From: Branchinecta lynchi
Lineage: Eukaryota; Arthropoda; Branchiopoda; Anostraca; Branchinectidae
Reading direction: 5' to 3'
Assembly: GCA_023053575.1 (NCBI GenBank)
Contig: JAKZAP010000001.1
Location: 31,018,533-31,082,532 of the forward strand
DNA: 64,000 nt
Positions 1-12,009 of the stretch are shown here, in pieces. A program made the position numbers and the translations under genes. Each line of letters starts with the position of its first letter. Within the stretch, counting starts at the first letter, position 1. Below the pieces are notes generated by a model that was not told the DNA's origin, ran no database searches, and was given only the letters and a program-made list of their open reading frames with translations.

Positions 1-261
1 TTCGCCAAGTTCTGCAGGGTTGCATTTAGGGGTAAGTAACTCGTACGTCACGCGTGTTTAGTAAAGGTGTGGTAAAAAACTTGTCTAAAGTAGCTTAAGC
101 ATTAGTAAGCTAAAGTAAGCTTAGCATAACACCCAATGAAGATGTCTGTGGCGAATCGCAAGCACAAGAGTTTACAGTTCTAGATCATAAAATAATAAAT
201 ATATTTTTTATTTCCATAATAGATCAACAGAATATGGCTAGCAGAAGATCTTCATGACGTA
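1..261. other. unassigned flank
   Basis: No open frame or known repeat is recognised here. A short AT-rich stretch with imperfect repeats of a GTAAGCT-like motif lies near 95-125. Confidence 0.4.
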
Positions 262-800
262 AAGGCCCATTCACAACGGGTTTTGGCTAATACTCGGTAC
301 CAGCCAGTTCGCTAAATCGCTCTGAGACCGAGAATTAGCTGGGTTTCTGCCGTTCGCAATTGATACAGTTTCGGATACTAGCTAGTCTCGCACCCAAATT
401 GAAATCAGTTCAACTTTTGAAGGTACCAGCCAATCAGATCATTTGAGGGATTATTGAGGAATATTCTGATTAGCTAGTTTCGAACCAAGCCCAATAGATA
501 AAATCACATCCACTCATGGCTGTCTTGAAAACAGAAAGTGAATTAGGACATTCATATTCGGTCTGACGTCGTTCAGCATTAGTCAATCGCAATATTCCTG
601 AGTATTCCCCCTAAGTAATGTGATTGTCTAGTACCCTTAAAAGTTAAACTGATTTCAACTTGGGTGCGAGACCAGCTGGTACCCGAAACTGGCACTATCG
701 ATTGCTAACGGCAGAAACCCAGCTAATTCTCGGTCTCAGAGTGATTTCTGGAACTGGCTGGTACCGAGTATTACCTAAAACCCGTTGTGATTGGGCCTTA
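262..800. mobile_element. foldback-type nonautonomous DNA element, about 540 bp
   Basis: Two long inverted arms (about 262-476 and 578-800) face each other. Both begin with an AAGGCCCA(T/A)TCACAACGGG-like end and share the GGTACCAGCCAGTTC and GAATTAGCTGGGTTTCTGCC blocks in the same order, with scattered differences. The spacer of about 100 bp has no coding potential. No convincing target-site duplication was found next to the ends, so the superfamily is left open. The arm divergence suggests an old insertion. Confidence 0.7.
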
Positions 801-937
801 ACACATGTCAAAGCAATGACGTAGTATATAAAATATCTGCGAATAATGCGCAAGCCTACTTAATATAATACAAGTCAGACACCAAGAGTTAAATTTGTGA
901 ATAATATAAAGAAGCATCAAGAGTTAAAATGGGAATT

Positions 938-1926
938 AACAAGACCAAATGTTCGATGGGATCCCAAAAATTCAATATTTGATCCAGACAATTGGGTCTT
1001 GTCTTCGCCAGACTCCTTGAACATTTTTACTATTGAAATTCAAAAACAGATTAAGTCCAAATAGAATCATCTGAGAAAATTAATTTCAGATATGGATTCA
1101 GCATGTGTGTTTACCCCCTACAAGTCATATCTTTTTTGACGAAAACTTCCTACCTTACTTCTGCCAATTTCCCGGTTTCGGCCGAATTCCGGAACTACTT
1201 GTCCGGCGAGAAAAGAAAGCCAAAACCGAACCTCAGCATATTTTTGTTCCCCTCTATCGAACATATAATCAACTTCAAAGAAAAATCCAACTTAAATAAC
1301 AAATTTTCCGGTTCCAGCAGGATTCCGGGCGAACTATATGTCCGGGTAAGAAATTATTGTCATACACGGATTCAGCATCTCTTATTACCCCTACATCTGA
1401 TATCTAATGAAGTACAAATAAGACTACTTTTAACAATTTCCGGTTTTTGCCGGACTCCGGGCGAACTACTTGTCCGGGTAGAAAATGGTTTTCACGTAAG
1501 TGTTCAGCATGTCTTCTTACCTCTACATCGAACATCTAATCAACTTCAAATAAAACTTTTACTTTTAACAAACTTTCCGGTTTGGGCTTGATTCCGGGCG
1601 AACTATAGTTACTAGCGAACTAAGTATACTTTTCAGGCAAGAAAATGGTTTTCGTATTTGTCTTTAGAATGTCAACTTACCCCTTAATCGACTATCTCAT
1701 TAGCTGTTTAAAACATTTTGTTTGTCCCTTAATTTGAACCCCACCCCTAAATGTAGGGCTACCGAGCCCATCTACGAATTTGACCTTTCCTCCCACCAAG
1801 TTTCATCAAAATCTCTCATTCCCTTCAAGAGTTACCATGCTCACAGACAGACAGACAGACGGACAGACCGACAGCTTTTTCTATGTCACAGGTATCCCTT
1901 GACTGACGTTTTGGGATCCCAAAAAA
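938..1926 (+). mobile_element. HINE-1 element copy A (Helentron-associated-like)
   Basis: The copy opens with AACAAGACC and a GGGATCCC palindrome. It continues with about four tandem units of roughly 135 bp (each with a TTTCCGGTTT...GGATTCCGGGCGAACTA core and a TTCAGCATG block), a single-copy tail, a (GACA/GACG)n microsatellite near 1847-1872, and ends in TTTTGGGATCCCAAAA. Known Helentron-associated and DINE-1-like elements have this layout: central tandem repeats, a GTCY microsatellite, a 3' hairpin and no target duplication. The class assignment is inference; the repeat itself is certain. Open frames inside are not genes. Confidence 0.75.
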
Positions 1927-2001
1927 GATACGAATGATGACAAATATCGGTCAGACGAATGTACTAGGGTGGGATAATTTGAAGCCGATTTCTTTTTTCA
2001 A

Positions 2002-2986
2002 TTTTTGGGACCCCGAACGTAACTGGAGGATGCCTATGACATCGCAAAAGCTGTCCGTCTGTCCTTATCTGAGCACGATAACTCTCGAAGGGAATGAGAT
2101 ATTTTGATGAAACTTGGTGTGAGGATCCTCTGGGTTAAGGGAAAAGTAGAGTTCGAAGATGGGCTCTGTAGCCTTAGATTTAGGGGTCGGAATTCAAATT
2201 AAGGGTCAAACAAAATATTTTTAAACAGCTAATGAGACAGTCGATTAAGAAGTAAGAAAGAAACACGATTATGAAAACCATTCCTCGCCGGACAAGTAGT
2301 TCGCCTGGAATCCGGCCAAAACCGGAAAGTTTGTCAAAAGTAAAAGTTTTATTTGAAGTTGATTAGACGTTCGATTTAGGTGCAAGAAGACATGCTGAAC
2401 ACATATATGAAAATCATTCTCTACCCGGACAACTAGTTAGCCCGAAATTCGGCCCAAACCGGAAAATTTGTTAAAAGCAAAAGTTGTATTTGTAGTTGTG
2501 GTTTAGGGGTAAGAAGAGATGCTGCATCCGTATTTGACAATCATTTTTTACCCGGACATAAAGTTCGCCCGAAATCCGGTTGAAACCGGAAAATTTGTTA
2601 AAAGTTAGATTTTTATTTGAAGTTGATTAGATGTGATTAGATGTTGATTAGATATAGGAGTAGGGAGATACGCTGCATTCATTTTTTAGCTTTATTTTTT
2701 TGCCGGGCAAGTAGTTCCGGGATTCCGCCGGACAGGGAAATTGGCAAAGGTAAGGTAGGAAGTTTCGATCGGTTTCGTCAAAATAGATATGAAACACGAA
2801 TGCTGAATCCATATCTGAAATGCAGATGATTAGCTATTTGGCCTTAATCTGTTTCTAAATTCTAATAGTAAAAATTTTCAAGGAGTCTGGTGAAGACTGG
2901 ATCTGACACTGACACCTGGATCTGACCCAATTGTCTGGACCATATATTTGAATTTTTGGGATACCATCGAAACCTTTGGTTTTGTT
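2002..2986 (-). mobile_element. HINE-1 element copy A', inverted next to copy A
   Basis: This is the same element as at 938-1926 in opposite orientation, only about 75 bp away, with the GTCY-bearing ends facing each other. The GGGATCCC palindromes have decayed to GGGACCCC and GGGATACC. Two copies this close and inverted give a foldback structure of about 2 kb, from either two independent insertions or one inverted duplication. Confidence 0.75.
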
Positions 2987-3587
2987 ATTCTCGTGTTCGG
3001 CTGAGTAGCACTGGGCGATTGACAATCTGGCAGGATAGGTTATCTATGGTTATCTGAAGACAGAAGTTTCAATCCGAAATTAATGGTAAGCTTGTGTCTA
3101 CGGCACACCACAGTAGGAAGACCAAGTTTTTTAAATATTGGTAACTGTCCAGCGTAGAAACAGGTTTATAGGTTTTACTCTGACAAACCAGAATTCCAAG
3201 AAATTATTCGATCTTGCATGGATGACTCATACAGGTATATATGCAGACATGCATATATGAGAAGGTTTGGCCCAAAGCTTACCCACAGAACTAGAAACCT
3301 ATGGTACACACTACAACAATTAGTTTACCACGAGATAAGCCTGTCATATAGAAATCCTCAGTGTTTTTGGCCTAGTGGTTTAACGCAAAAAAACCCGTAA
3401 AACTAAACTTTAGGGTACCCATGCCCTGAGCACAGTGTGGGGCAACGACACAAGTTGTCATTGACAACAATGAGATGAATAGAAAAAATTTTCTGAGACA
3501 GATTTGTATGGGGGTACTGTGCCCTTGCTCCACGGCATAGTACCCCCAACGTATGAGCACCGGTGTTCACACGCTGGAACATTGTTC
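2987..3587. other. unassigned
   Basis: No recognised gene or repeat. Short open frames here have no family resemblance that I can see. Confidence 0.4.
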
Positions 3588-4125
3588 AGTTCAGTTTATT
3601 TTTACGACCCAAATACATTTAACTATGTTGCCAGTACCCGCCCCAAGAAAGGTACAAAAAGCACTTGCAGTTGGGCGGGTACATAAAACTCATTTCCTAA
3701 CTAAGAATTAACTAGAAACAAAACATACCAGAAAAGACCACTAAAACAAGAAATAATAACCAATCTCTCATCAACTCATTTAATAATAATAATAAGAAAA
3801 AAGAAAAATAATAAGAAAAACAAGTAGAAAAAACTATGAACCTCGGCCTAACAAATACTTTTTCAATTTATTTTTAAACAGCCCCAGGTGCTCAGCCGCC
3901 CGAATGCTCTCCGGAACAGAGTTCCACACATTAGGCCCTGAAAATCTAGTTGGGAAGCCGGCCCTGGTTCCACTTCTATGCGGGACAACGAAGTCACTAG
4001 CATGACGCGTTTCATAATGATGCAAAGATCTATTGTCACTAAAATAATCATTGTGCCCAACAACTGCGGATTGTGTATGACTGTGATGTGTTAAACCGCG
4101 TTTAATATCTGCTTCTTTCGAAATT
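3588..4125 (-). mobile_element. 5'-truncated LINE, C-terminal end of ORF2 plus 3' tail
   Basis: The minus strand (4063-3834) encodes the end of a CR1/Jockey-group reverse transcriptase ORF: YETRHASDF, then GPNVWNSVPESIR, then LFKNKLKKYLLG before a stop. The same order occurs at the C-terminus of the intact LINE at 19415-22456. It is followed by a 3' region ending near AATAAACTGAACTGAAC at about 3590. No catalytic motif remains. The fragment is dead. Confidence 0.75.
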
Positions 4126-4163
4126 CAGCCAAACTGTTTAAACTAAAGTTTAAACAAAGTAGC

Positions 4164-4763
4164 TCGAAGACATTCGCCTAGTCCCGTCGTCTAGAGTCAA
4201 CCCTTATATTTCCGTGAATTCGCATCCTGGCTTTACTTAAAAGACTTTTTCAAGAATTACTGCAAAAAGCACCGTCCGTGACACCAAGTGTGGGAAGCAA
4301 AGGCACAGAAACTTTTCGTCACTATACTTGCGAAGTAATTCCGAGCAGGCACGTAGCAGCTGTAGAATTTTCTTTTTCCTGTTGGAGAGCAAAGTGTCAG
4401 GTGGGAAAACAGCAATGGTCATTTTCGGCTTGTTTTCGTGGGATTAATAAAAACTGTCAACAAATTAGGAGGTCAAATCAGCAATTCCTAAGAAGTTTCC
4501 CCCCAAAAGCATACTCATAGTTGCCAGAAGCTTAATTTCTTTATTGCAGGGTAGTTTCTTCTCGCTACAGCCGGAGAGGACAGGGGTCGACTAAAAACGG
4601 GAATGCACTAAGGCCGAAATATCTTTGAGGAATATCATAGCTGATTATTCCGTTTTTGGAATCATTTTTTATATCTGATTCCCACTCAGCCTGGGCTGAA
4701 GGTCAACTTGACAAAGTTATTAAACTGGTGCTACAGTATCGAAGTTCGAAGACATTCGCCTAG
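4164..4763. repeat. insertion bounded by an 18-bp perfect direct repeat
   Basis: TCGAAGACATTCGCCTAG occurs at 4164-4181 and again at 4746-4763. The 564 bp between them ends with a piece related to the MULE-like family at 32875-33332 (a CAGCCTGGGCTGAAGG block). A perfect 18-bp repeat would suit a retroposed insertion, but the insert has no poly(A) or recognisable protein, so its nature is open. Confidence 0.5.
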
Positions 4764-5087
4764 CGCTTCAAAGCTACCTTGGTGGAGCTATAGTTTGTTC
4801 ATATTTCAGCATCTTTGTCAGAAAAGGGAGGATAAACCTGAAAAGTCAAAACGGGTTCTGCGCCTAAGAGCCAAACATCTCGCTGAGGAATAACGAACAA
4901 CATTTTTCTATGTCCCGATGGTTCCACGTTAGTTCATTTGTTGTATACCGCAATCTATCGCCATCTTAGCTTTCCATTCCGATTCATGAACCTCGACTGA
5001 GTAGTTAATGATGCAGAAAAGCGGAACCGCTTCCTATTCCCCTCCTCGGATTGATGCTGTATCATGAAGATACGATCTGTAGAACAC
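4764..5087. other. unassigned
   Basis: Nothing recognised. Confidence 0.4.
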
Positions 5088-5089
5088 TA

Positions 5090-5212
5090 CACTGTAAAAA
5101 GTTTCTCCGAATAAGGATGCAGTATTTGCTACTGGGATTAATCTTATCTCTATTGGGATAAAATTAATCCGAATTAGGGATAATCCTATCTCAATAAAGA
5201 TAAGATTAATTT
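5090..5212 (+). mobile_element. mariner-like MITE, right end missing
   Basis: It starts with TA|CACTGTAAAAAG and shares the GCAGTATTTGCTACTGGGA and GATAAGATTAAT-type blocks with the complete copy at 60098-60251. The matching right terminus is absent. The TA dinucleotide next to the end fits a Tc1/mariner-type target. Confidence 0.65.
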
Positions 5213-5458
5213 AGACATTATGAGAGGAACATTGTTTAGTGTTATCCTCCTTTAGACTCCCATCCTGTTTCTCTTTTCTTTTGTTTTCTTTCTTTCTCGT
5301 TCCTTGCTTCCCTTACTTTTCTCTCTTTTTCATTTAAAGTTGAAACCATAGGTTATTGTTTCCTCTCCTCCCTTTTTCTTTATATAGAGTATTCAGTTAG
5401 TAGATTCTGTTTGTTGTTTAATTAATATCGGCTATTTCCCTGCCGTAGCAAGCACTCC
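5213..5458. other. unassigned, pyrimidine-rich
   Basis: T/C-rich low-complexity stretch with no gene. Confidence 0.4.
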
Positions 5459-5990
5459 TTTTTTTTTTTTTTTTCTTTTTTTAATTCAAGTTCGTTTATT
5501 TCCATGATATCTTTTAACAAAAATAGTGGTGGATCGTCATACATGGTCGACATAATCATAAACAATCAAATATATGTTACAATTTAAAATTTTTAAAACA
5601 CAATCAGATAACAAACATATTTACAGAACATGTCAGTTTAAAATTCATTCGCAGGATTTGTGTTTTCCTGGCAGGAATGTTAATTGTGTATTTTTTTTTG
5701 TCTTTAAATATAGTCCAGCGAAACTGAAACTGAAAGTCGGCTCCTGGCCCGGACGTCATCCCGTCAATACTGTGACAATGAAGCAGAATTTGGGTTTTGC
5801 CAGGACTGAGTATGATTTTTTCAAACATTTTAGCGAGCCCCCACTGGCCAAAACAACGGATCACGTTGGTCGTGGTCCCAATTTTCAAAAAGTGGGATAG
5901 TGCTTTACGTAAGAATTACAGAAACATGACATTAGATGGTGGTCTGAATAAACTTTTGCTAAGATTTTATGTAAGAGGCTGGACAAGGGG
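5459..5990 (-). mobile_element. poly(A)-ended retrocopy or LINE 3' end
   Basis: Read on the minus strand, the segment ends with AATAAA, then about 14 bases, then a long A tract (the T run at 5459-5480). That is the layout of a reverse-transcribed polyadenylated RNA. An open frame of 94 codons lies upstream (5888-5604), but I recognise no family in it. It could be a processed pseudogene, a LINE 3' end or the 3' end of an unknown gene. Confidence 0.4.
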
Positions 5991-6063
5991 CTAGGAAAAC
6001 GTGAGACATAAATAGACATTCAGGCAGGTCTCCCTGAGATACTGCCACAGACCAGATTTGTAT

Positions 6064-6093
6064 TATGGCACTTGAGCATACTCAAGTGCCATA
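6064..6093. repeat. perfect 13-bp hairpin at HINE-2 end
   Basis: TATGGCACTTGAG (6064-6076), loop CATA, then its exact reverse complement (6081-6093). Confidence 0.85.
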
Positions 6094-8208
6094 TAGCGAT
6101 CGTAATTTCTGTCGGTCTGTCTGTCTGTCGTCCTGTAGGTCTGTCCCGGTTTTGCTAGTTCGGCAACTTCTGCATAAGCTAGGACGATGAAACTTGGCAG
6201 GCATATCAGGGACCCGACCAGATTAACTTACAAATAATCACTCCCCGATTCGACTTTCCCGGATCCAGGAGTCCGGAAACTATGAACAAGGGTAGCAAAA
6301 GCGGAGCAAAAGGGAAATGTCTAGATGTGGTATCGATCCAACGTCCTCATTGGTGGAAGCATCGCCCAGTAGCATATACCGCCGTTCTTGCTTGTGTTTA
6401 GAGCCGAATGCAGGAACAGATAAAGTTTAAAGGACCTCTCGCAGTATTTACTCTTCAACTTACAATATTTTAAAATATTTGAATGCTTTAAAACTATATA
6501 GGCTGTGCTTTCAACAAATAACTCACGGTTTTGGCTGTTGTAAGCCATTTCCGAGACCCGTTGATAGCGAAAACAGGGAAACAATTTACATAACCGATTT
6601 TTCTGGTGGAAAATCGACAGCGTGATACACATCGAAGGTAGCAAAACACAGCAAGTGAGAAGTCAGCGTGGTTCTGTTAGAGGGGTTGGAAAGTACCGTA
6701 CGAAATTGTGGTCTCAGGTTTAGAAATATATGGAGTGATTATTGAAGTAGGTTGCGGTATTATTATAGGTAAGACAGGTCCTTTAAGGATTAAAGTAAGA
6801 CCGACAAGTGGTCAGAACAAATGCTAAACTAAACTTTTATCTGATTGTGTTCTGCGTTTTCCCAAGAAAGTAAGCTACTTCTGTCTCCATATTGTACTCT
6901 GGGCCAAATCAGGTCAAAGTAGCCTAATTATATTTTGATACTGTTCCAGATTGGGACTCCAAAACCAGATTAACTTGGATGGGAAATCCGGAAACTAGTA
7001 ACATACATAACTTCGGAACGAGTAATCGGTAACGAGTAATCCTGCTTCAAATGCTCAGTTTCAAATCCGGACCAGATGCTAAGACTGGGGGGGGGGGGGG
7101 GGCTGCAGGGAGGCACCGAAAATCTCGTGAAATGCTTGGCAGGCATATCAGGGTACTGACCAGATTAACTTGAAAATAATCACTTCCCAGATCCGGCCAT
7201 CGTAGAATTCGTGGGGGGAGTGGAGTGATGGGAAATTCGGAAACTAGTAACATGCATAACTTTGGAATGGGTAACAGGATATGGATGAAACTTGACAAGT
7301 GTTAAGAACAAGTGTCTATATATTCAATTTGAAGTCTGGGCCGAATCTGAAAATTGGGGGTGGGGGTAGAGGGGGACCGAAAATCTTGTGGAACGCTTAG
7401 GGTCGAGGGATCGGGACGGAAATTGAAGGGAAGAACGAGCATTAACCTTAGATACTTTGTTGACGAAACAGGACCGTATCCGGTCGTAGTGGAGGGTGTC
7501 GGAGGGGGTTTCCTGGATTTCCGGTGATCACGAGTTAGGGTACTTCCAGATGTACCAAGACCATGAAACTTAGCAGACGTATTAGGTACTCTCCCAGGTC
7601 GACTTGAAAATAGTTCCTTCCCCGATACAATGGTCTCGGAGGGAGTGGAGGGATGGGGAATCCAGGATCTAGTGACATGTATAACTTTGGAACGGGTGAT
7701 CGGACGTGAACGAAACTTGACAAATGTCAAGAAAAATTGTCTCAGATGATGAATTTCAAGTGCGAGACGAATCCGATAACGGGGGGGGGGGGGGGGGGGG
7801 GGTCTGGAGGGGGGTGCCGGCCGGAATCTCGTAAAACGCTTAGAGACAAGAGATTGGGATGGGACTTGGAGGAAAGAGCAAGTATAAGCCGTAGAGACAA
7901 TATTGACAAAACAGGACCGGATCGTGTCACAGTGGGGGAGGAGCTCCCGAGTTCGCGTACTTCCAAATGTGCTATGACCATGAAACTTGGCAGGCATGTT
8001 AGGGACTCTATCACATTGGCTTAACAATAATCTCTATCCCGATCCGATCATCGTTGTGGTAGAAACAGTTGTCAATGAGTGGAATAACCATTTCAGATTT
8101 ACTAGGTCAAGCCCATTTTCTGATGAAATGAATATCGGGAAAGAGATCCAGCCTTGACAACTGTAAACCATATCTGACAGACATGCTAACTGTTCTTACA
8201 AGTGCCAT
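6064..8208 (-). mobile_element. HINE-2 element with tandem units of about 420 bp
   Basis: The left end carries a perfect hairpin (6064-6093), then GTCTGTCTGTC microsatellite, then a GATGAAACTTGGCAGGCAT block. The right end near 8195-8208 repeats the ACAAGTGCCATA terminus. Inside, units recur at about 7130, 7565 and 7980, each with a CTTGGCAGGCAT-like block, a poly-G tract and an ACCGAAAATCTCGTGAAACGC-like block. The repeat produces long spurious glycine/proline frames on both strands, which I reject as genes. The Helentron-like class is inferred from the hairpin plus GTCY plus minisatellite layout. Confidence 0.65.
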
Positions 8209-8214
8209 ACGATC

Positions 8215-9100
8215 TTGCAGCTCTTTTTCTACAGAGTTTGGTAAGGGAAGAAAGAAGATAAACTGTATGCCGCTTTTCTGGATGTTAAAGGGGCTTCGAC
8301 GGGGTTGACAGAGTTGTCTTAAGAGAGGTAGCCTTGGATTAACTTAACGTTGGTGCCCCTTACTTCTGGATAAGTAATCCTCGATGTCGTTTCTGAACAG
8401 TGCGAAAAGCCTAGATGACAGTCTGCATCCCTATTTCACCCCCAATTTACTAGTGACAAGCCCTGAAAATTACTTTTCTACTTTTACCACCATCCTCACT
8501 ACTTCATACATCCTAGCCATCACAACCCAAACCTACTGTTTGCTGCTGACAAGGTCAAAGTGTGTTGTGGACGTTGCTTAGGAGTAGAGTGAAGGATGTA
8601 GGGGCCGAGGATATACGACTGCAGAAAAGTGTTTTTCATACGAAGTTGGTACAGGTTCCGCATTATGGGTCGGAACTGTGGGGATGGGATAAAGCAAAGA
8701 ACATGGACAAAACTCAGCTCAGTTATTTTAAACGTATAATAGGACTGAGCGAGAAATTCAACGGGATAGCGTTAAGAGGGGATGTAGGATTACCAGCACT
8801 GAGAAGTAGAAGATTAGTGAGCGATGCGAGGAAAGGAAAGGAAAGCGTTTGATCTGGCATTAGAAGATAAGACATAGCCTGTGCAGGTAAAAGTCAATTC
8901 TAGAGAGTGTGGATTCTTGTCGCTATGGAATGAGCGGAAGGCTAATTGTGACTAAATAGACGTTATAGTGCAAATGATAGGAGAGCGATTGGAGGACCAA
9001 GAAAGGCAAGCTTGTCATGCTCAAATGACGTCTGCGCCGTCCCTGAAGGTCTACCCCAAAGGCCAAAGATGCTTGGGGGAGGAGAAATACTGTAAAGCAG
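8215..9100 (+). mobile_element. decayed LINE reverse-transcriptase fragment
   Basis: In broken frames the plus strand reads YAAFLDVK then FDGVDRVVL (RT motif A region, near 8270-8330) and, at 8640-8800, YGSELWGWDK, YFKRIIGLSEK and GDVGLPALRSRR, which is the RT thumb and connection. The same C-terminal order is found at 27340-27745, so the two are one LINE family. Several frameshifts make it nonfunctional. Confidence 0.65.
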
Positions 9101-9785
9101 GTCTAAAAAATGAGGAGGTTTAAACGGGGCTTGTAGGCTAATAGGTTACAACTGGAAAATTTTCCGGTAATATTTTGTGTCTACTGTTGTACACTTTGTT
9201 CCACGTCTTTAAAATTTATGAACCAAGCAACTGTAGTTCGTATGTCACAGGAATGAGTGGTGCGTTTTCTTTAATCTTCCGGAGAAGAATGTTATTTGTG
9301 TATTATCTTTTTTCTATTTAATATATTCGGAATCAGTATTTGTCTGGAACTAGTAACTACAGGAACTACTATTTAAAGTTATCGGATGCGGCGAAATAAC
9401 AAACAGTCGAACTACACAAATTGTCCGAAACTATACTATATAGCTATCGGAATTTTCCTTAAAAAAATGCTTACATGTTACTTGTCGTCATTTCCTCCAT
9501 CTGTCTTTCCAGTCACGCACCTTCGATTTTTCTGCAAACAGATATATACTTAGTACAAGTTTCCGGTACTTAATCGTAGTCACGACGAACTGAGACCTAA
9601 CGTGCTGCCGCCCACCTTGGCCCGGGAGAGAAACAGATACTTTTCCCGTGTTTTCTCATGGCACGATCGCAATGTCACGGACTCAAAACATGCTTGGAAC
9701 TCGGGAAGCCCAGTTCCCGGCGCTTTTTCATTGTAGCCTGCAGGAGTCTGTAGCAGTGCCAACTGTGTAAATAACAGGTAAATAC
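9101..9785. other. unassigned
   Basis: No recognised gene. A short open frame at 9762-9580 on the minus strand has no family features. Confidence 0.4.
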
Positions 9786-10990
9786 AACAAGACCATTTCG
9801 ATGGGATCCCAAAAATTTAATATCTGATCCAGACAACTGGTCTTGTCTTAGCCAGATCCAGTCATCGCCAGACTCCTTGAACATTTTTACAATTAAAATT
9901 CAGAAACAGATTAAGGCCAAATAGCTAATCATCTGAGAAAAACTTCCTGCCACTACCGCCAATTTCCCGATTTCGGCCAAACTCCAGAACTAATTGTCCG
10001 GCGAAAAAAAAAAGCTAAAAAATGAACTCAGGGTGTCTTCTTTCCACAATAATGAACATCTAATCAACTTCAAATAAAAATTTAACTTATAACAAATTTT
10101 CCAACTCCAGCCTGATTCCGGTCGAACTATATGTCCGGGTAAAATATGATTGTCACTCATGGATTCATCATCTCTTCTTACCCCTATATCGGTTATCTAA
10201 TCAACTAGAAATAAAACTTTAACTTCTACCAATTGTCCGGTTTTGGCCGGATTCCGGGCGAACTACATGTCCGGATAGAAAATTGTTTTCACATAAGTCT
10301 TCAGCATGTTTTCTTGCCCTAAATCGAACATCTAATAAACTTCAACTAAAACTTTTAATTTTAACAAACTTTCGGGTTTGGGCCGGATTCCGGGCGAACT
10401 ACTTGTCCGTCGAGAAAATGGTTTTCACCAACGTGTTTAGCGTGTTCTCCTACCCCTTAATCAAATATCTAATCAACTTAAATAAAACTTTTACTTTTAA
10501 CAAACTTTCCGGTTTGGGCCGGATTTCGGGCGAACTACTTGTCCGTCGAAAAAATGGTTTTCACCATCGTCTTCAGCTTGTCTTTATACCCCTAAATCGA
10601 ATATCTAATCAACTTAAAATAAAACTTTTACTTTTAACAAGCTTTCCGGTTTTGGCCAGATTCCGGGCGAACTACTTGTTCGATGACAAAATGGTTTTCA
10701 ACATCGTGTTCAGCATGTCTTCTTTCCCCATAATCGACTCATATTAGCTGTTTCAAAATATTTTGTTTGCCCCTTAATTTGAAACCCCTCCCCTACACCT
10801 AAATGTATGGCTATTAAGCCCATCTACGAACTTGACTGGTCCGACGACCCAACGAATCCTCACACCAAGTTTCATCAAAATATCTCATTCCCTTCGAGAG
10901 TTATCGTGCTTACAGACGGACGGACGGACAGACGGACAACTTTTGCGTTGTCATAGGTATCCCTCCACTTACGTTTCGGGATCCCAAAAA
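9786..10990 (+). mobile_element. HINE-1 element copy B, near full length
   Basis: AACAAGACC start, GGGATCCC, about six tandem units of roughly 137 bp, a CCCCTTAATTTGAAACCCC block, a GACGGACGGACGGACAGACG microsatellite, and a terminal TTTCGGGATCCCAAAAA. This is one of the most complete copies, and its open frames are repeat artefacts. Confidence 0.8.
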
Positions 10991-11349
10991 CACACTTTTC
11001 GAAGTGTCCGGTACCAGATGAAGAAGAGACACGTTTTCGGTGGGATCACAAAAAGGAATCTGGTTTATAGAGAATAAGAAAGGAAATTGACCGCATGCAA
11101 GACTACACTCCCTGATACCGTAAATCTTGTCAGCTTTACCGCACGCCGGATGTATTAATGACCATATTAAAACAAAAAAATTACAAGAAGACGAATTTAC
11201 TTTGTTTTCTTGGGCGGATCTGCAAATCGAACAATTTGATCAAGAAAAGTTTGGCGCTACCAAATTCTACTAATTCCTTTGTTTAACCTCCGAACGTGGC
11301 AACAAACTACAACACAAATAAAAATGGGAACAAAAAAAAAATAGGTCGA
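10991..11349. other. unassigned
   Basis: No gene or known repeat seen. Confidence 0.4.
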
Positions 11350-11990
11350 AGCTTATATGGCACTTGTAAAGCTGGGTCAGAGGATGACTATTGAAATTTG
11401 TCAACTCGTGGGTTTATTAATCCATTGTCATCAAAATGTTCATAGGCCCTTGGGGATCATGAAAATGTATCGTTTAGTCGTAAGTTTTGTTTGCAATTTG
11501 CGGTGATGATACTCACTTTAGGGGGGTTAGAAATTTATTTCTACGCAATGCCATTAAGGCAGAAATGATCATGGGCCCTTGGGGATCATCAAAAGATATC
11601 GTTTGCTTAAAAGTATTTTGTACTTTGCGGTTAAGGTGAGTACTTTAAGGAATTCTGTCGTAATCATAACCCTTGAGGCAAAAATGACCTTCGGGATCAC
11701 GGAACTCTATAATTTGATCAACGGTATGGAGTTATGAACTATGATGCACAATTTAAGGGGGCTAGGAATTCATTTGTAAGCAAAATCCTTAAGGCAAAAA
11801 TGGTTATGGACCTTTGGGGATCATGCATATGTATCATTTGCTTAAAAAAATGGGAACTTTAAGGAATCCATTTATGAGCAAAACCCTTGAGGCAAGATGA
11901 TTATGGGCCCTTGTAGACCATGAAAATACAACTTTTGGCGAAAAGTTTTTGTGTGTCTTTTCCGGATCGGAGAAGGGACTATTTTCAAGT
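11350..11990 (+). mobile_element. HINE-2 fragment with about 120-bp tandem units
   Basis: It begins with ATGGCACTTGTAAAGC, the HINE-2 terminus. About five degenerate units follow, at roughly 11440, 11568, 11692, 11806 and 11905, each carrying a GGGCCCTTGGGGATCATGA-like block, and then a GGGACTATTTTCAAGTTAG block also seen in HINE-2. The inverted counterpart lies at 60960-61340. Confidence 0.65.
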
Positions 11991-12009
11991 TAGTTTGTTC
12001 GGGTCCCTA

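Noticed and set aside
262..800. Target-site duplication for the 540-bp foldback element
   Set aside because: No repeat of 8-10 bp could be matched immediately outside the arms.
5604..5900. Open frames on both strands near a poly(A)-like end
   Set aside because: As protein genes they are unsupported; only the retrocopy-like 3' layout is reported.
7302..8027. 241-codon proline-rich open frame (minus) and overlapping glycine-rich frames
   Set aside because: They are translations of the HINE-2 tandem units and their poly-G tracts; several frames on both strands are open at once and no domain is visible.
10283..10747. 154-codon open frame (and 1103-1591, 16758-17185, 28349-28657, 57017-57199)
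   Set aside because: All lie in the 135-bp tandem units of HINE-1; repeated LLxxNFPVxAGFRANYL strings are the unit translated, not a protein.
10832..11077. Frames containing TDGRTDGQ (also 16528-16728, 33720-34102, 48372-48602)
   Set aside because: Translation of the GTCY/GACR microsatellite of HINE-1.
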